NCBI RefSeq assembly: GCF_001043895.1
Contig: NZ_JTHF01000083.1
Span: 1-37,392, forward strand
Length of the DNA: 37,392 bases
Reading direction: 5' to 3'
From: Methylobacterium indicum
GTDB taxonomy: Bacteria > Pseudomonadota > Alphaproteobacteria > Rhizobiales > Beijerinckiaceae
A program made the translations under genes and the position numbers. Shown piece by piece: positions 1 through 10,384 of this stretch. Each line of letters starts with the position of its first letter. Positions within the stretch are counted from its first letter, which is position 1. The notes beneath the pieces are model-generated. The model was not told the origin of the DNA. It ran no database searches and saw only the letters and a list, made by a program, of their open reading frames with translations.

Positions 1-1311
1 ATCGCCCGCTCGATGTCGGCGATCTCGGCCCGCGTCGCGGTGGTCCAGGGCCGCAACGCCATCGGCATCGAACTGCCGAACCTCAAGCGCGAGACGGTGT
101 ACCTGCGCGAGCTCCTGACCTCGCCGGTCTTCACCGAGACCAAGCAGAAGCTCGCGCTCTGCCTCGGCAAGAATATCGGCGGCGAGGCGATCATCGCCGA
201 CCTCGCCCGCATGCCCCACCTGCTCGTCGCCGGCACCACCGGCTCGGGCAAGTCGGTCGCCATCAACACCATGATCCTGTCGCTGCTCTACCGGCTGAAG
301 CCGGAGGAGTGCCGCCTGATCATGGTCGATCCCAAGATGCTGGAACTCTCCGTCTACGACGGCATCCCGCACCTGCTCTCCCCCGTCGTCACCGATCCCA
401 AGAAGGCGGTCATCGCCCTCAAATGGGCGGTGCGCGAGATGGAGGAGCGCTACAAGAAGATGGCGCGCCTGGGCGTTCGCAACATCGACGGCTTCAACGC
501 CCGGGTGGCGGAGGCACGGGCGCGGGGCGAGGTGATCACCCGCACGGTCCAGACCGGCTTCGACCGCGAGACTGGCGAGGCGGTCTACGAGGACGAGGTC
601 ATGGACCTCTCCGCCCTGCCCTACATCGTGATCGTGGTCGACGAGATGGCCGACCTGATGATGGTGGCGGGCAAGGACATCGAGGGGGCGATCCAGCGCC
701 TGGCCCAGATGGCGCGCGCCGCCGGCCTGCACCTGATCATGGCGACGCAGCGCCCGTCGGTGGACGTGATCACCGGGACGATCAAGGCGAACTTCCCGAC
801 CCGGATCTCCTTCCAGGTGACGAGCAAGATCGATTCGCGGACGATCCTCGGCGAGATGGGCGCCGAGCAGCTCCTGGGCCAGGGCGACATGCTGTTCATG
901 GCGGGCGGCGGGCGCACGACGCGCGTGCACGGCCCGTTCTGCTCGGACGACGAGGTCGAGCAGGTGGTGGCGCACCTGAAGCGCCAGGGTCGGCCCTCCT
1001 ACCTCGAGGCCGTCACGGCGGACGAGGAGGCCGAGGAGGCGACCGCCGCCGCGCAGGACGCCCCGGTCATGGACCAGGGCAGCTTCGGCGATCCGACCGC
1101 CGACCTCTACGACCAGGCGGTGGCGGTGGTGCTGCGGGACAAGAAGGCGTCCACGAGCTACATCCAGCGCCGTCTCCAGATCGGCTACAACCGGGCCGCC
1201 TCGCTGATGGAGCGGATGGAGCGCGAGGGCATCGTCGGCCCCGCCAACCATGCCGGCAAGCGCGAGATCCTGATCGAGCCCGCCCCGCAGCCCGGATCGG
1301 ACGAGGCGTGA
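1..1311 (+). CDS. ftsK: DNA translocase FtsK, C-terminal part (5' end outside window)
   Basis: This is the motor and DNA-reading part of FtsK, the septum-located ATPase that pumps chromosome ends apart before division and activates XerCD recombination at dif. The reading frame is open from base 1, so the N-terminal membrane domain and linker lie upstream of the window. The Walker A motif GTTGSGKS is encoded near 231-258, and the Walker B segment [12 protein letters not shown] near 622-660. The last ~70 residues (from about 1096) form the winged-helix gamma domain that reads KOPS sequences, with the typical LYDQAV...[15 protein letters not shown] pattern. An acidic linker ([12 protein letters not shown]) separates motor and gamma domain. 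The gene ends with TGA, 154 bases before lolA. The identification is very safe; only the true start is unseen. Confidence 0.96.
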   Translation: MARSMSAISARVAVVQGRNAIGIELPNLKRETVYLRELLTSPVFTETKQKLALCLGKNIGGEAIIADLARMPHLLVAGTTGSGKSVAINTMILSLLYRLKPEECRLIMVDPKMLELSVYDGIPHLLSPVVTDPKKAVIALKWAVREMEERYKKMARLGVRNIDGFNARVAEARARGEVITRTVQTGFDRETGEAVYEDEVMDLSALPYIVIVVDEMADLMMVAGKDIEGAIQRLAQMARAAGLHLIMATQRPSVDVITGTIKANFPTRISFQVTSKIDSRTILGEMGAEQLLGQGDMLFMAGGGRTTRVHGPFCSDDEVEQVVAHLKRQGRPSYLEAVTADEEAEEATAAAQDAPVMDQGSFGDPTADLYDQAVAVVLRDKKASTSYIQRRLQIGYNRAASLMERMEREGIVGPANHAGKREILIEPAPQPGSDEA

Positions 1312-1465
1312 GCGGCCCCGCCGTCGCATATTCGCCACAGGGGGCGGCTCTATGGCGAGACCGTCCCCTCGTGGCACACCCGCTTCCCGGGTGGGCGGGG
1401 CACCGGCATTCCCGTGCCGGCCTGTCCCGATCCCTCCCCGTCCGCCCACACGGAGAACCCTGCCG

Positions 1466-2422
1466 ATGACCGGCCGTCCCCGCTCCGGCCCGCTTCGCGC
1501 GGCGTCCCTCGGCGCCGCCCTCTCGGTCGCCGCCCTGCTGAGCGTGGCCCCCGCCGAGGCGCAGGTGTCGTCGTTCCTCGACGGCCTGTTCGGCCGCAAG
1601 GACCCGGCCGCCGAGGCGCCGCAGCCGGACGCCGGGCCGGGCCAGGTCCCGACGGCCGGCCCAGGAGGCGGTCAAGGAAGCGGTCAGGCTCCCGGCTCCT
1701 CCGCCAGGGCGCCGCTGCCGCCGCGCCGGCCGGCCTCGCTCGGCGGCGGCAAGGGGACCGCGCCCGAGCCCGTCGAGACCGCTGCGGTGCCGGCCGCCGC
1801 ACCGGCGCAGGTTGCCGCCGTCACCCCGGCCACCGCCGTCGATCCCGGCAACCCGGCCGCGGTGATCGAGCGCGCCAACGCCTATTTCAATGGCGTCACG
1901 ACCCTGACCGGCAACTTCATCCAGATCGGCGCCGACGGGCGCAAGATCGGCGGCAAGCTCACCCTCGCCAAGCCCGGCCGCCTGCGCTTCGACTACGACC
2001 AGCCCTCGACGCTCGAGGTGATCGCCGACGGCACCTCGGTGGCGGTGCGCGACCGCAAGCTCGCGACCCAGGACCTCTACTTCATCTCGCAGACGCCGCT
2101 GAAATTCCTGCTGCGGGACAAGATCGACCTCGCCCGCGACCTCACCGTCACCGACGTGGCGGCCGAGCCGGGCGGCATCCGCATCGTGCTCGACGACCGC
2201 TCGACGCTGGGGGGCACCTCCCGCATCGCGCTCTACTTCGACGACGCGATGAAGACCCTGAGCCAGTGGCGGATCACCGACCCGCAGGGCTACCAGACCA
2301 CCGTGCTGCTCTCCAACCTTCAGCGCGGCCGCGCCGTCGACGGCATGCTGTTCGTCATCAATTACGGCCGTGCGGTCGACAAGGAGCTGGAAGCCAAGAT
2401 GCAGCAGGCCCGCCCCAACTGA
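1466..2422 (+). CDS. lolA: Outer-membrane lipoprotein carrier protein LolA
   Basis: LolA is the periplasmic chaperone that takes lipoproteins released by LolCDE and carries them to the outer membrane. The protein has 318 residues from the ATG at 1466, which has a GGAGAA ribosome site about 10 bases upstream and opens on an Arg-containing signal peptide with a cleavage site near APAEAQ-V (residues 29-34). The same frame stays open further upstream, but that extension is Arg/Pro-rich and would mask the signal peptide. Residues ~35-125 are a Pro/Ala/Gly-rich, probably disordered linker. The LolA fold covers about 130-318, with LTGNFIQIGADGRKIGGKL and the region around PGRLRFDYD. It follows ftsK and precedes xth by 20 bases. 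The long linker is unusual for the family. Confidence 0.93.
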   Translation: MTGRPRSGPLRAASLGAALSVAALLSVAPAEAQVSSFLDGLFGRKDPAAEAPQPDAGPGQVPTAGPGGGQGSGQAPGSSARAPLPPRRPASLGGGKGTAPEPVETAAVPAAAPAQVAAVTPATAVDPGNPAAVIERANAYFNGVTTLTGNFIQIGADGRKIGGKLTLAKPGRLRFDYDQPSTLEVIADGTSVAVRDRKLATQDLYFISQTPLKFLLRDKIDLARDLTVTDVAAEPGGIRIVLDDRSTLGGTSRIALYFDDAMKTLSQWRITDPQGYQTTVLLSNLQRGRAVDGMLFVINYGRAVDKELEAKMQQARPN

Positions 2423-2442
2423 TTTTTCGCGAGACCCGACCG

Positions 2443-3252
2443 TTGCGCCTCACCGTCAGCACCTGGAACATCAACTCCGTCCGCCTGCGCATCGACCTCG
2501 TGCGCCGCTTCCTCGACGAGGCGAAGCCCGACGTGCTCTGCCTCCAGGAGACCAAGTGCCCGGACGACCGCTTCCCGCTCAAGGACCTGCAGGGCTTCGG
2601 CTACCCGCACATCGTCTTCGCCGGGCAAAAAGGGTATAACGGCGTCGCGATCCTCTCGCGCCTGCCGCTCGTCACCCGCGAGGTGATGAGCTTCTGCGAG
2701 CGCCAGGACGCGCGCCACATCTCGGCGGTGCTCGGCCCCGAGGCCGGTCCTGCCGCCGGCATCGCGATCCACGATTTCTACGTCCCGGCCGGCGGCGACG
2801 TGCCGGACGTCAAGCTCAACGACAAGTTCGCCCACAAGCTCTCCTTCATGGACGAGCTGCGCGCCTGGGGCGGCCGCCGCCCCGCCGGTCCGGCGATCCT
2901 CGTCGGCGACCTCAACGTGGCGCCGCTCGAGCACGACGTCTGGTCCCACAAGCAGCTCCTCGACGTGGTGAGCCATACCCCGATCGAGACCGAGCGCCTG
3001 GAATCCCTGCGCGGCGAAGCCGGCTGGATCGACACGATGCGCCACCTGCGCCCGCCGCCGGAGAAGATCTATACCTGGTGGAGCTACCGCTCCCCCGACT
3101 GGGCCGCCGCCGACAAGGGGCGGCGCCTCGACCATATCTGGGTCACGCCGGATCTCGCCGAGACGGTGAAGTCGGTGACGGTGGCGCGGCACACCCGGGC
3201 CTGGGAGAAGCCGTCGGACCATGTGCCGGTGACGGTGGAGCTGGAGCTGTAG
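2443..3252 (+). CDS. xth: Exodeoxyribonuclease III (AP endonuclease)
   Basis: Exonuclease III-family enzyme that cuts at abasic sites and degrades 3' ends in base-excision repair. The product has 269 residues, the usual family length. Catalytic and metal-binding residues are visible: N9/N11 in STWNINSV, E36 in CLQETK, D156 and N158 in VGDLNVAP, D230-H231 in RRLDHIW, and D259-H260 in PSDHVPV. The start is a TTG at 2443, chosen because it gives the canonical MRLTVSTWNIN beginning right after the lolA stop; no in-frame ATG or GTG is available at a suitable place, and the ribosome site is weak. Close spacing to lolA suggests co-transcription. Confidence 0.94.
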   Translation: MRLTVSTWNINSVRLRIDLVRRFLDEAKPDVLCLQETKCPDDRFPLKDLQGFGYPHIVFAGQKGYNGVAILSRLPLVTREVMSFCERQDARHISAVLGPEAGPAAGIAIHDFYVPAGGDVPDVKLNDKFAHKLSFMDELRAWGGRRPAGPAILVGDLNVAPLEHDVWSHKQLLDVVSHTPIETERLESLRGEAGWIDTMRHLRPPPEKIYTWWSYRSPDWAAADKGRRLDHIWVTPDLAETVKSVTVARHTRAWEKPSDHVPVTVELEL

Positions 3253-3290
3253 GGCGAAGCCCTGTCGGCAGGCTCTGACGGCCGGTGCTG

Positions 3291-3311
3291 CCGAACCGGT
3301 GACCACTTCGG
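3291..3311. repeat. Palindromic repeat element, copy 1
   Basis: A 21-bp quasi-palindrome of the form CCGAACCGGT-G-ACCACTTCGG lies in the 101-bp gap between the convergent genes xth and the metallo-hydrolase. The same 21-mer occurs at 8722-8742 with only the central base changed to C. It resembles the short extragenic palindromes that are common in Hyphomicrobiales genomes. Confidence 0.6.
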
Positions 3312-3353
3312 TGCCAGCCGCTTGTGCGGCCGGCGAGATGACGCTCGGCGTAG

Positions 3354-4151
3354 CTACCCGGCCTCCTCGAACCTATAGCCGTCGCCTATGCGCTCGACCT
3401 GTCCCATGCCCGGACGTCCGAGATGGGCGCCCGCTAGCCATGTTCCCGTGGCCGCAGCGTCTGCGAGGACGCGCAGGCGGGTCATGCGGGCCGTCGCCTG
3501 ATCGTCGTCGTAGGCCCAGGTCAACGTGGGATGGGCGAACTGCCTGGCGGGGACGTGGACGATGTCGCCGCAGATCAGGATTGTATCCTCGCCCGTGTCC
3601 AGACGGTAGCCGGTATGCCCGGGCGCATGGCCCGGGAGGGCAACCGCAGTAACACCCGGTATCACGTCATCGCCGTGGTTGATCGGCGTCAGCAATGTGC
3701 GGAAGCGGGAAAGACTTGCATCCGCGTTGAAGGTCGCTGTGGCAGCCTCGGGAATGAGGATGCGGTTGAGGTTCGGGAATGTCTCGTTCCCGTCGCGACT
3801 GACGAGACCGTTGATGTGGTCGTTATGTGCGTGGGTAAGCAACAGCGTGCGGATCGATGCGGGGCTGAGGCCGGCCTCCTCGAATGCGCGTCCGAGGTAG
3901 CCCATGGTATCGTCCCAGCTGCCACCGGCACCGCAATCGATCAGTGCGGGATCTTGGCTCGCCAGTTGAATCAAGAAACAATTGACGGAGAGACGCACTG
4001 TCTCATCGGCTAACCGCGAGTCCTGCGGCTTGTCGTCTGGATCCCTGAGCGATGATGCCGGAAGATCGACGTGTCCGTCGGACAATGACCATATCGTCCA
4101 CGGGCCGGATGTGCAGCCGAAAGCGTTCTGGGTGCGCGCTGCGATCCTCAT
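3354..4151 (-). CDS. Metallo-beta-lactamase-fold hydrolase
   Basis: Zinc-dependent hydrolase of the metallo-beta-lactamase superfamily, 265 residues. The THAHNDH signature (H107, H109, D111, H112) is followed by H175/H179 in LPGHAPGH, D196 in ICGDIVH and H243 in AGAHLG, which together form the usual two-metal site. The start at 4151 is chosen over a longer reading frame because a strong ribosome site GGGAGG sits 8-9 bases before it and homology-like sequence begins there. Residues 1-60 contain the WTIWSLSDGHVDLP region typical of lactonase-like members, so hydrolysis of a lactone or another ester is possible, but the substrate cannot be read from the sequence. No signal peptide is visible. 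It stands alone between xth (convergent) and the DUF892 gene (same strand, 238 bases upstream). Confidence 0.85.
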   Translation of the reverse strand: MRIAARTQNAFGCTSGPWTIWSLSDGHVDLPASSLRDPDDKPQDSRLADETVRLSVNCFLIQLASQDPALIDCGAGGSWDDTMGYLGRAFEEAGLSPASIRTLLLTHAHNDHINGLVSRDGNETFPNLNRILIPEAATATFNADASLSRFRTLLTPINHGDDVIPGVTAVALPGHAPGHTGYRLDTGEDTILICGDIVHVPARQFAHPTLTWAYDDDQATARMTRLRVLADAAATGTWLAGAHLGRPGMGQVERIGDGYRFEEAG

Positions 4152-4312
4152 GTGATCCGCCTCCCTTAAACGTCTGCATCCCCTTAGGGCATGTGGGGAG
4201 ATAGGGCGGAATCCGGATGGCTCCAAGCGGCGGCGTCTTGCGTGCGCGCGGCGGTTCTTGTTCCGCGAGCGGTCGCGTCGTGCTGGAACGACGAAGGTGG
4301 CGGCGGTGCCTC

Positions 4313-4344
4313 CACGGCCGATCTGCTCCTGCAGGTCGGCCGTG
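4313..4344. other. Strong intergenic hairpin
   Basis: A 14-bp stem (one T-G wobble) closed by the tetraloop TCCT lies in the 238-bp gap between the DUF892 gene and the metallo-hydrolase. Both genes read leftwards, so it is 46 bases beyond the DUF892 stop. There is no T-run, so it may be a factor-dependent terminator, an RNA 3'-end protector or a small repeat. Confidence 0.5.
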
Positions 4345-4389
4345 CGTCTCATGCGGTGGCGGCAGGAATCGTGACTCTCGCCGGCCCTT

Positions 4390-4938
4390 TTAACGATCCG
4401 CCTTCTCGCCCCTCGCCTCCCGGGCGACGAACCCCTTCGTCACCGGGACGATCTGGGCAAACACCGCCTCGGCCATCCGCTCCTCCTCCTTCAAGGACAG
4501 GCGCAGGATCTCGATATCCCGCGTGTGTCCCGCTTCCTCGGCGAGCGCGATCAGCGATGTGTAGGCGGCGATCTCGTAGGTCTCGACCGAGTAGTCGGTG
4601 TAGAGGTTCTTGAGCACCTCGTCGCCGGTCACGCTGTGGACCAAAGCCGCGACGTTGCCGACCGTCTGGGTCACCACGTCCTTCAAGAGCGAGCGGTCCT
4701 CGCCGTGGCCGTGCAGTAGGTCGGCGAGGCGGGTGACCTGCTGGTCGGTCTCGCTCTTGTGCAGCCGCAGGGCCTGGGTCAGGTCGGGGTAGGTCTCGTA
4801 GCGCTCGATCTGGCGCTGGATCATCTGCGCCGCCTGCTTCTCCAGGGCGTGGGTGTTGCGCAGGGCCGTGACGTAGATCGCCTGCACGGTCTCGTCGCTC
4901 TTGGCGTCATTCTTGGCCGCGGTCGCGGTCGGGGTCAT
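4390..4938 (-). CDS. DUF892 (YciE/YciF-type) ferritin-like protein
   Basis: A 182-residue, nearly all-helical protein of the DUF892 family, whose members fold like ferritin/rubrerythrin four-helix bundles and are linked to stress responses. The features are an N-terminal helix with VTALRNTHALEKQAAQM (residues 23-39), a second helix with RLHKSETDQQVTRL (58-71), a third with YSVETYEIAAYTSL (116-129) and a fourth with LRLSLKEEERMAEAV (145-159); E33, H60, E120 and E151-E153 are plausible metal ligands. The start at 4938 has GAGAGGA about 8 bases upstream. No signal peptide. The gene is divergent from rpsO across 315 bases. Biochemical role is unknown; a protective role in oxidative or osmotic stress is inferred from the family only. 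Confidence 0.85.
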   Translation of the reverse strand: MTPTATAAKNDAKSDETVQAIYVTALRNTHALEKQAAQMIQRQIERYETYPDLTQALRLHKSETDQQVTRLADLLHGHGEDRSLLKDVVTQTVGNVAALVHSVTGDEVLKNLYTDYSVETYEIAAYTSLIALAEEAGHTRDIEILRLSLKEEERMAEAVFAQIVPVTKGFVAREARGEKADR

Positions 4939-5253
4939 CGCGCATCCTCTCGTGGGGTGGAGAATGGCGGACAAACTGCTCGGGGGTATTCTGGGTTCGA
5001 GCTCGGCCGTGATGCGCCCTCGGATGAGGGCGTGACGAAACCGCACGTGGGCGCGAGCCGCCCGCGGATCCCGGGGGAGTGGCAAGGGCGCTCGGATCGT
5101 GTATAGGCTGCGCCACCCTCGCCCGCACACGGCGAGGTTTTTCGCCTTGGCAGACCGCGCTGGACGACATCCCGGCCCGGCCGAGCCCCGTGCGAAAAAG
5201 CGGTCCTTCGAGACCGCGCCTCCGCGAAACCGTACCACCTGAAAGGACACGCG
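4939..5253. promoter_or_regulatory. Divergent regulatory region and rpsO leader
   Basis: This 315-base gene-free stretch must hold the promoters of the leftward DUF892 gene and of rightward rpsO. A TATAGG hexamer at about 5102-5107 could be a -10 element for rpsO. Just after it, a 7-bp GC stem (5117-5123 with 5131-5137, loop CGCACAC) is followed by five T's (5138-5142). It would fall at the 5' end of the rpsO transcript. An AAAGGA ribosome site precedes the rpsO ATG. No truB gene lies upstream of rpsO here, unlike in many bacteria. Confidence 0.45.
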
Positions 5254-5523
5254 ATGTCGATCACGGCGGAGCGCAAGACCGCGCTCATCAAGGAACACGC
5301 CCGCGGCGGGACCGATACCGGCTCGCCGGAAGTGCAGGTCGCGATCCTCACCGAGCGGATCCAGAACCTCACCGGGCACTTCAAGACCCACACCAAGGAC
5401 AACCACTCGCGCCGCGGCCTGCTCAAGCTGGTCTCGCAGCGCCGGTCGCTCCTCGACTACCTGAAGCGCAAGGACGAGGCCCGCTACCGCGCCCTCATCG
5501 AGCGCCTCGGCATCCGCCGTTAA
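5254..5523 (+). CDS. rpsO: 30S ribosomal protein S15
   Basis: S15 binds 16S rRNA early in assembly of the 30S platform. The protein has 89 residues, exactly the usual length, starting [18 protein letters not shown] and containing the conserved [18 protein letters not shown] (residues 18-35) and [17 protein letters not shown] segments, ending in [10 protein letters not shown]. The ATG at 5254 has AAAGGA 8 bases upstream. A rho-independent terminator follows directly, then pnp, the arrangement known from many proteobacteria. S15 autoregulates its own mRNA in Escherichia coli; whether the leader here does so is not shown. Confidence 0.98.
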   Translation: MSITAERKTALIKEHARGGTDTGSPEVQVAILTERIQNLTGHFKTHTKDNHSRRGLLKLVSQRRSLLDYLKRKDEARYRALIERLGIRR

Positions 5524-5534
5524 GGTGGATTTCA

Positions 5535-5567
5535 CGCGGTTCGGGCACCGGTCCGGGCCGCGTTTTT
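5535..5567 (+). terminator. Rho-independent terminator after rpsO
   Basis: A GC-rich stem starting CGCGG at 5535 and ending CCGCG at 5562, extended inwards by G-T wobbles and further GC pairs, is followed by five T's (5563-5567). It begins 12 bases after the rpsO stop codon. Confidence 0.8.
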
Positions 5568-5569
5568 GC

Positions 5570-5605
5570 GAGGAAGCCGAACTTCTCCATTGAAGGGGCT
5601 TCCTC
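5570..5605 (+). promoter_or_regulatory. pnp leader hairpin, candidate RNase III site
   Basis: A perfect 9-bp stem GAGGAAGCC / GGCTTCCTC (5570-5578 with 5597-5605), with further pairing CTTC/GAAG inside the loop, lies between the rpsO terminator and pnp. In Escherichia coli a hairpin at the same place is cut by RNase III and lets PNPase repress its own mRNA. Position and shape match, but function here is inferred. Confidence 0.5.
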
Positions 5606-5769
5606 GTCCCGGGTGGGCCGGAATGGGTCCGGCCGCCCCACTCTCCGGGACCCGCGCGCCAAGATGCGGGCCGCGACCGCCAGGGCAGGATCGCCGGTGG
5701 CTCATCGGATGAGCCCCTCGCCGTCTTGCGCTGGCGCCGCCCTCCCGGACCGCAGGAAGGCATGACAAG

Positions 5770-7938
<2,169 letters not shown>

Positions 7939-7986
7939 TCGCCTGACGACCGGCGGGGCCCCGACGGGTCCCGCCCCTCTCTCGAG

Positions 7987-8017
7987 AAAGCGCGGTCCCT
8001 CGGGGCCGCGCTTTTTT
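7987..8017 (+). terminator. Rho-independent terminator after pnp
   Basis: The stem AAGCGCGG / CCGCGCTT is followed by a run of T's (8012-8017), about 50 bases beyond the pnp stop. The A-run before the stem would also give some termination leftwards, towards the convergent OsmC gene. Confidence 0.85.
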
Positions 8018-8047
8018 CGTTGTGCGCCTGTCCGGAGGCGCGCCGCC

Positions 8048-8557
8048 TCAGCCCCGCGTCATCACCACGTCGAGCTGCGGCTTCTGGTTGATGGTCTGGA
8101 ACACCACGCAGTAGCGCTCGGTGAGCTTCAGGAGCTGATCGAGCTTCTCCTGGGATGCGTCCGCGTCGACCTCGAAGGTCAGGCGGATCGCCCGGAATCC
8201 CACGGGGGCGCCCTTGTCGACGCCCAGCGTACCGCGGAAGTCGAGGTCGCCCTCGGCCTTGACCAGCCCCTTGCGCAGGGGGATCTCCAAGGCGGTCGCC
8301 ACCGCCTTCAGAGTCACGCCCGCGCAGGCGACCAGGGCCTCGAGCAGCATGTCGCCGGAGCACAGCTCGGCGCCCGAGCCGCCGCTCGCCGGGTGGAGGC
8401 CGGCCACCGCCAGCGCCCGGCCGGTCTCGACCTTGCAGGCGATGCCGCCATCGTCGAGGGAGCCTTGCGCCTTCAGGGTGATCACGGCCGCATCCGGATC
8501 GCTGCGGTAGCGGTCCTTGATCGGGGCCTGGAGCGAGCGCAGTTCGGTGGCGTCCAT
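8048..8557 (-). CDS. OsmC-family protein
   Basis: A 169-residue OsmC/Ohr-superfamily protein, a group that includes thiol peroxidases reducing organic hydroperoxides. The two cysteines expected for the family are present: C78 in the helix LLEALVACAGVTL and C150 in LTERYCVVFQT. The region SGGSGAELCSGDMLLEAL (58-75) fits the lead-in to the first cysteine. The start at 8557 has GGGAGGA upstream; a longer frame reaches 8599 but lacks such a site. No signal peptide, so cytosolic. It is convergent with pnp. Peroxidase activity is a family-based inference; some relatives have no known activity. Confidence 0.85.
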   Translation of the reverse strand: MDATELRSLQAPIKDRYRSDPDAAVITLKAQGSLDDGGIACKVETGRALAVAGLHPASGGSGAELCSGDMLLEALVACAGVTLKAVATALEIPLRKGLVKAEGDLDFRGTLGVDKGAPVGFRAIRLTFEVDADASQEKLDQLLKLTERYCVVFQTINQKPQLDVVMTRG

Positions 8558-8721
8558 GGCGTGTCGTCCTCCCGGAATTATGGGCGAACGGCTTAGCATC
8601 CCGTGCCGGCCGCTCGCCAGGGTGCCGGGCCCACGACCAAAGGCTCACGCCTCAGCAGACTTGCGTCGGCAGGCCGACGCTTCGCACGCTTGGGTTCTTG
8701 TTTCGTCGCGGATTTTCGGCG

Positions 8722-8742
8722 CCGAACCGGTCACCACTTCGG
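8722..8742. repeat. Palindromic repeat element, copy 2
   Basis: The 21-mer CCGAACCGGT-C-ACCACTTCGG matches the copy at 3291-3311 except for the central base. Here the palindrome extends outwards by two more pairs (CG before, CG after). It lies between the OsmC gene and the end of the ABC operon. A separate small stem (8663-8669 with 8674-8680) is nearby. Confidence 0.6.
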
Positions 8743-8773
8743 CGAAATCTGCCCAGGGCTCACGACCCGAAAC

Positions 8774-9556
8774 CTACCACCAGAGCGCGGAGGCGTCGGG
8801 CTTGGCCCGGTCGGCCGCGCCTTCCGGACGTAGCGAGCGGTCGAGGCTCGCCAGGATGGTGCGGGCGGCGGCCTCGCTGCCGGGCGAGGTGGGCTGGCGC
8901 GGGCGGCTCAAGGGGAGCGGGATCATGTCGTCGATCCGGCCGGGCTTGGGGCGCAGAACCACGGCCCGGTCGGCCAGCGCCACCGCCTCGGCGACGTCGT
9001 GGGTGACGAGGAGCACGGTCGGCCGGCTCTCCTCCCACAGGGCCAGCAGGTGGCGGTGGAGACCGGCCCGGGTCAGGGCGTCGAGGGCCGAGAACGGCTC
9101 GTCGAGGAGCAGCACCTTCGGGGCGGCGACGAAGGCACGGGCGATCGCGACCCGCTGCTGCTGGCCGCCGGAGAGGTCGCGGGGCCAGCGTCCGGCATGC
9201 TCGGCGAGGCCGACGCGCTCCAGGGCATGGACGACACGGGTCCGCCGCTCCGCCTTGCCTAAGTCGGCGAGGCCGAACCCGACATTGTCGGCGACGCTGA
9301 GCCAGGGCAGCAGCCGCGGCTCCTGAAAGACGAGGCCGACGCCCGGATGCGGCGCCGCGATCGCCTCGCCGTCGAGCTGGATCGCCCCGGCGCTCGCCCG
9401 GTCGAGCCCGGCGATCAGGCGCAGCAAGGTGGTCTTGCCGCAGCCCGAGCCGCCGATCAGCGCCACGATCTCGCCGGCCCGCACGGTGAGCGAGATGTCG
9501 GCGAGCGCCCGGGTGCCGTCGGCATAGGTCTTCGACAGGCGGTCGAGAGTCAGCAT
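8774..9556 (-). CDS. ssuB: ABC transporter ATPase, sulfonate/taurine type
   Basis: ATP-binding subunit of a nitrate/sulfonate/taurine-type importer, 260 residues. Visible motifs are Walker A GGSGCGKTT (35-43), the Q-loop Q78 in LVFQEPRLLPWLS, signature LSGGQQQR (128-135), Walker B VLLLDEP (148-154) and the switch histidine H186 in LVTHDVAEA. The LLPWLSVADNV segment is typical of the SsuB/TauB group. Its ATG lies one base after the permease stop, so translation is probably coupled. The C-terminal ~45 residues beyond the core are Pro/Arg-rich. The substrate is not decided by the ATPase; no desulfonating monooxygenase gene is nearby. Confidence 0.88.
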   Translation of the reverse strand: MLTLDRLSKTYADGTRALADISLTVRAGEIVALIGGSGCGKTTLLRLIAGLDRASAGAIQLDGEAIAAPHPGVGLVFQEPRLLPWLSVADNVGFGLADLGKAERRTRVVHALERVGLAEHAGRWPRDLSGGQQQRVAIARAFVAAPKVLLLDEPFSALDALTRAGLHRHLLALWEESRPTVLLVTHDVAEAVALADRAVVLRPKPGRIDDMIPLPLSRPRQPTSPGSEAAARTILASLDRSLRPEGAADRAKPDASALWW

Positions 9557-9557
9557 C

Positions 9558-10379
9558 TCACAGCGACTCCCGGGCGGTGTCCTGCCAGCGGGCGAGCGGC
9601 TGCGTCAGCCCGACCAGCACCGCGTCGCACAGCTTGCCGAGGGCCGCGAAGGCCAGGATCGCCGCGACGATCTGGTCCGGCTTGCCGAGCTGCTGGCCAT
9701 CGAGGAGGAGGTAGCCGAGGCCCTCCGAGGCGCCCAGCAGCTCGGCCGCCGCGACGAACATGAAGCCGAGGCCGAGCCCCGTGCGCAGGGCCACCAGGGT
9801 CGCGGGCAGCACCGCCGGCAGCAGGATGCGGCGGGCGAGCGCGACGCGCGACAGCCGGAAGACCCGGCCGACCTCGACGAGCTTGCGGTCGACGCCTGCG
9901 ATGGCGCCCGCCACCCCGAGATAGACCGGGAAGAACACGCCGACGGCGATCAGCGTGATCTTCGAGGCCTCGAAGATGCCGAACCACAGGATGAACAGCG
10001 GCACCCAGGCGATCGAGGGGATCGCCCGGAGCGCCTGGAGGCTCGGATCGATCAGCCGGCGCACCGGCGGCAGGGTGCCGGTGAGGGCGCCGACCAGGAT
10101 GCCGGCGAGCGCCCCGAAGCCGAACCCGGCCGCGACCCGGCTCAGGCTGGCCAGCACATGGGTCCAGAGTTCGCCGCTCTCGGCGAGGCCCCACAGGGTG
10201 GCGAGGACCCGGCTCGGCGGCGGGACCAGCCGCCCCTGCGCCAGGCCCGCCCGCACCGCGATTTCCCAGCCGAGGGCCAGCCCCAGCGGCAGGACGAACC
10301 CGGCGAGCGCCCTGCCCCCGGGCAGGCGCGGCAAGCGCCGCGCGGCGGGAGCGGCCGCAAGGGGCAACGGGCTCGCCAT
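9558..10379 (-). CDS. ssuC: ABC transporter permease, sulfonate/taurine type
   Basis: Inner-membrane permease of the same importer, 273 residues with about six hydrophobic segments. The first segment (about 27-43, FVLPLGLALGWEIAVRAG) is followed by the VPPPSRVLATL motif common to SsuC/TauC proteins. The conserved binding-protein-dependent permease loop appears around LPAVLPATLVALRTGLGLGF (residues ~195-214), where the EAA-type contact to the ATPase lies. The start at 10379 is five bases after the binding-protein stop, which fixes it well. The order binding protein - permease - ATPase with near-zero spacing indicates one operon. Confidence 0.87.
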   Translation of the reverse strand: MASPLPLAAAPAARRLPRLPGGRALAGFVLPLGLALGWEIAVRAGLAQGRLVPPPSRVLATLWGLAESGELWTHVLASLSRVAAGFGFGALAGILVGALTGTLPPVRRLIDPSLQALRAIPSIAWVPLFILWFGIFEASKITLIAVGVFFPVYLGVAGAIAGVDRKLVEVGRVFRLSRVALARRILLPAVLPATLVALRTGLGLGFMFVAAAELLGASEGLGYLLLDGQQLGKPDQIVAAILAFAALGKLCDAVLVGLTQPLARWQDTARESL

Positions 10380-10384
10380 CGCCG

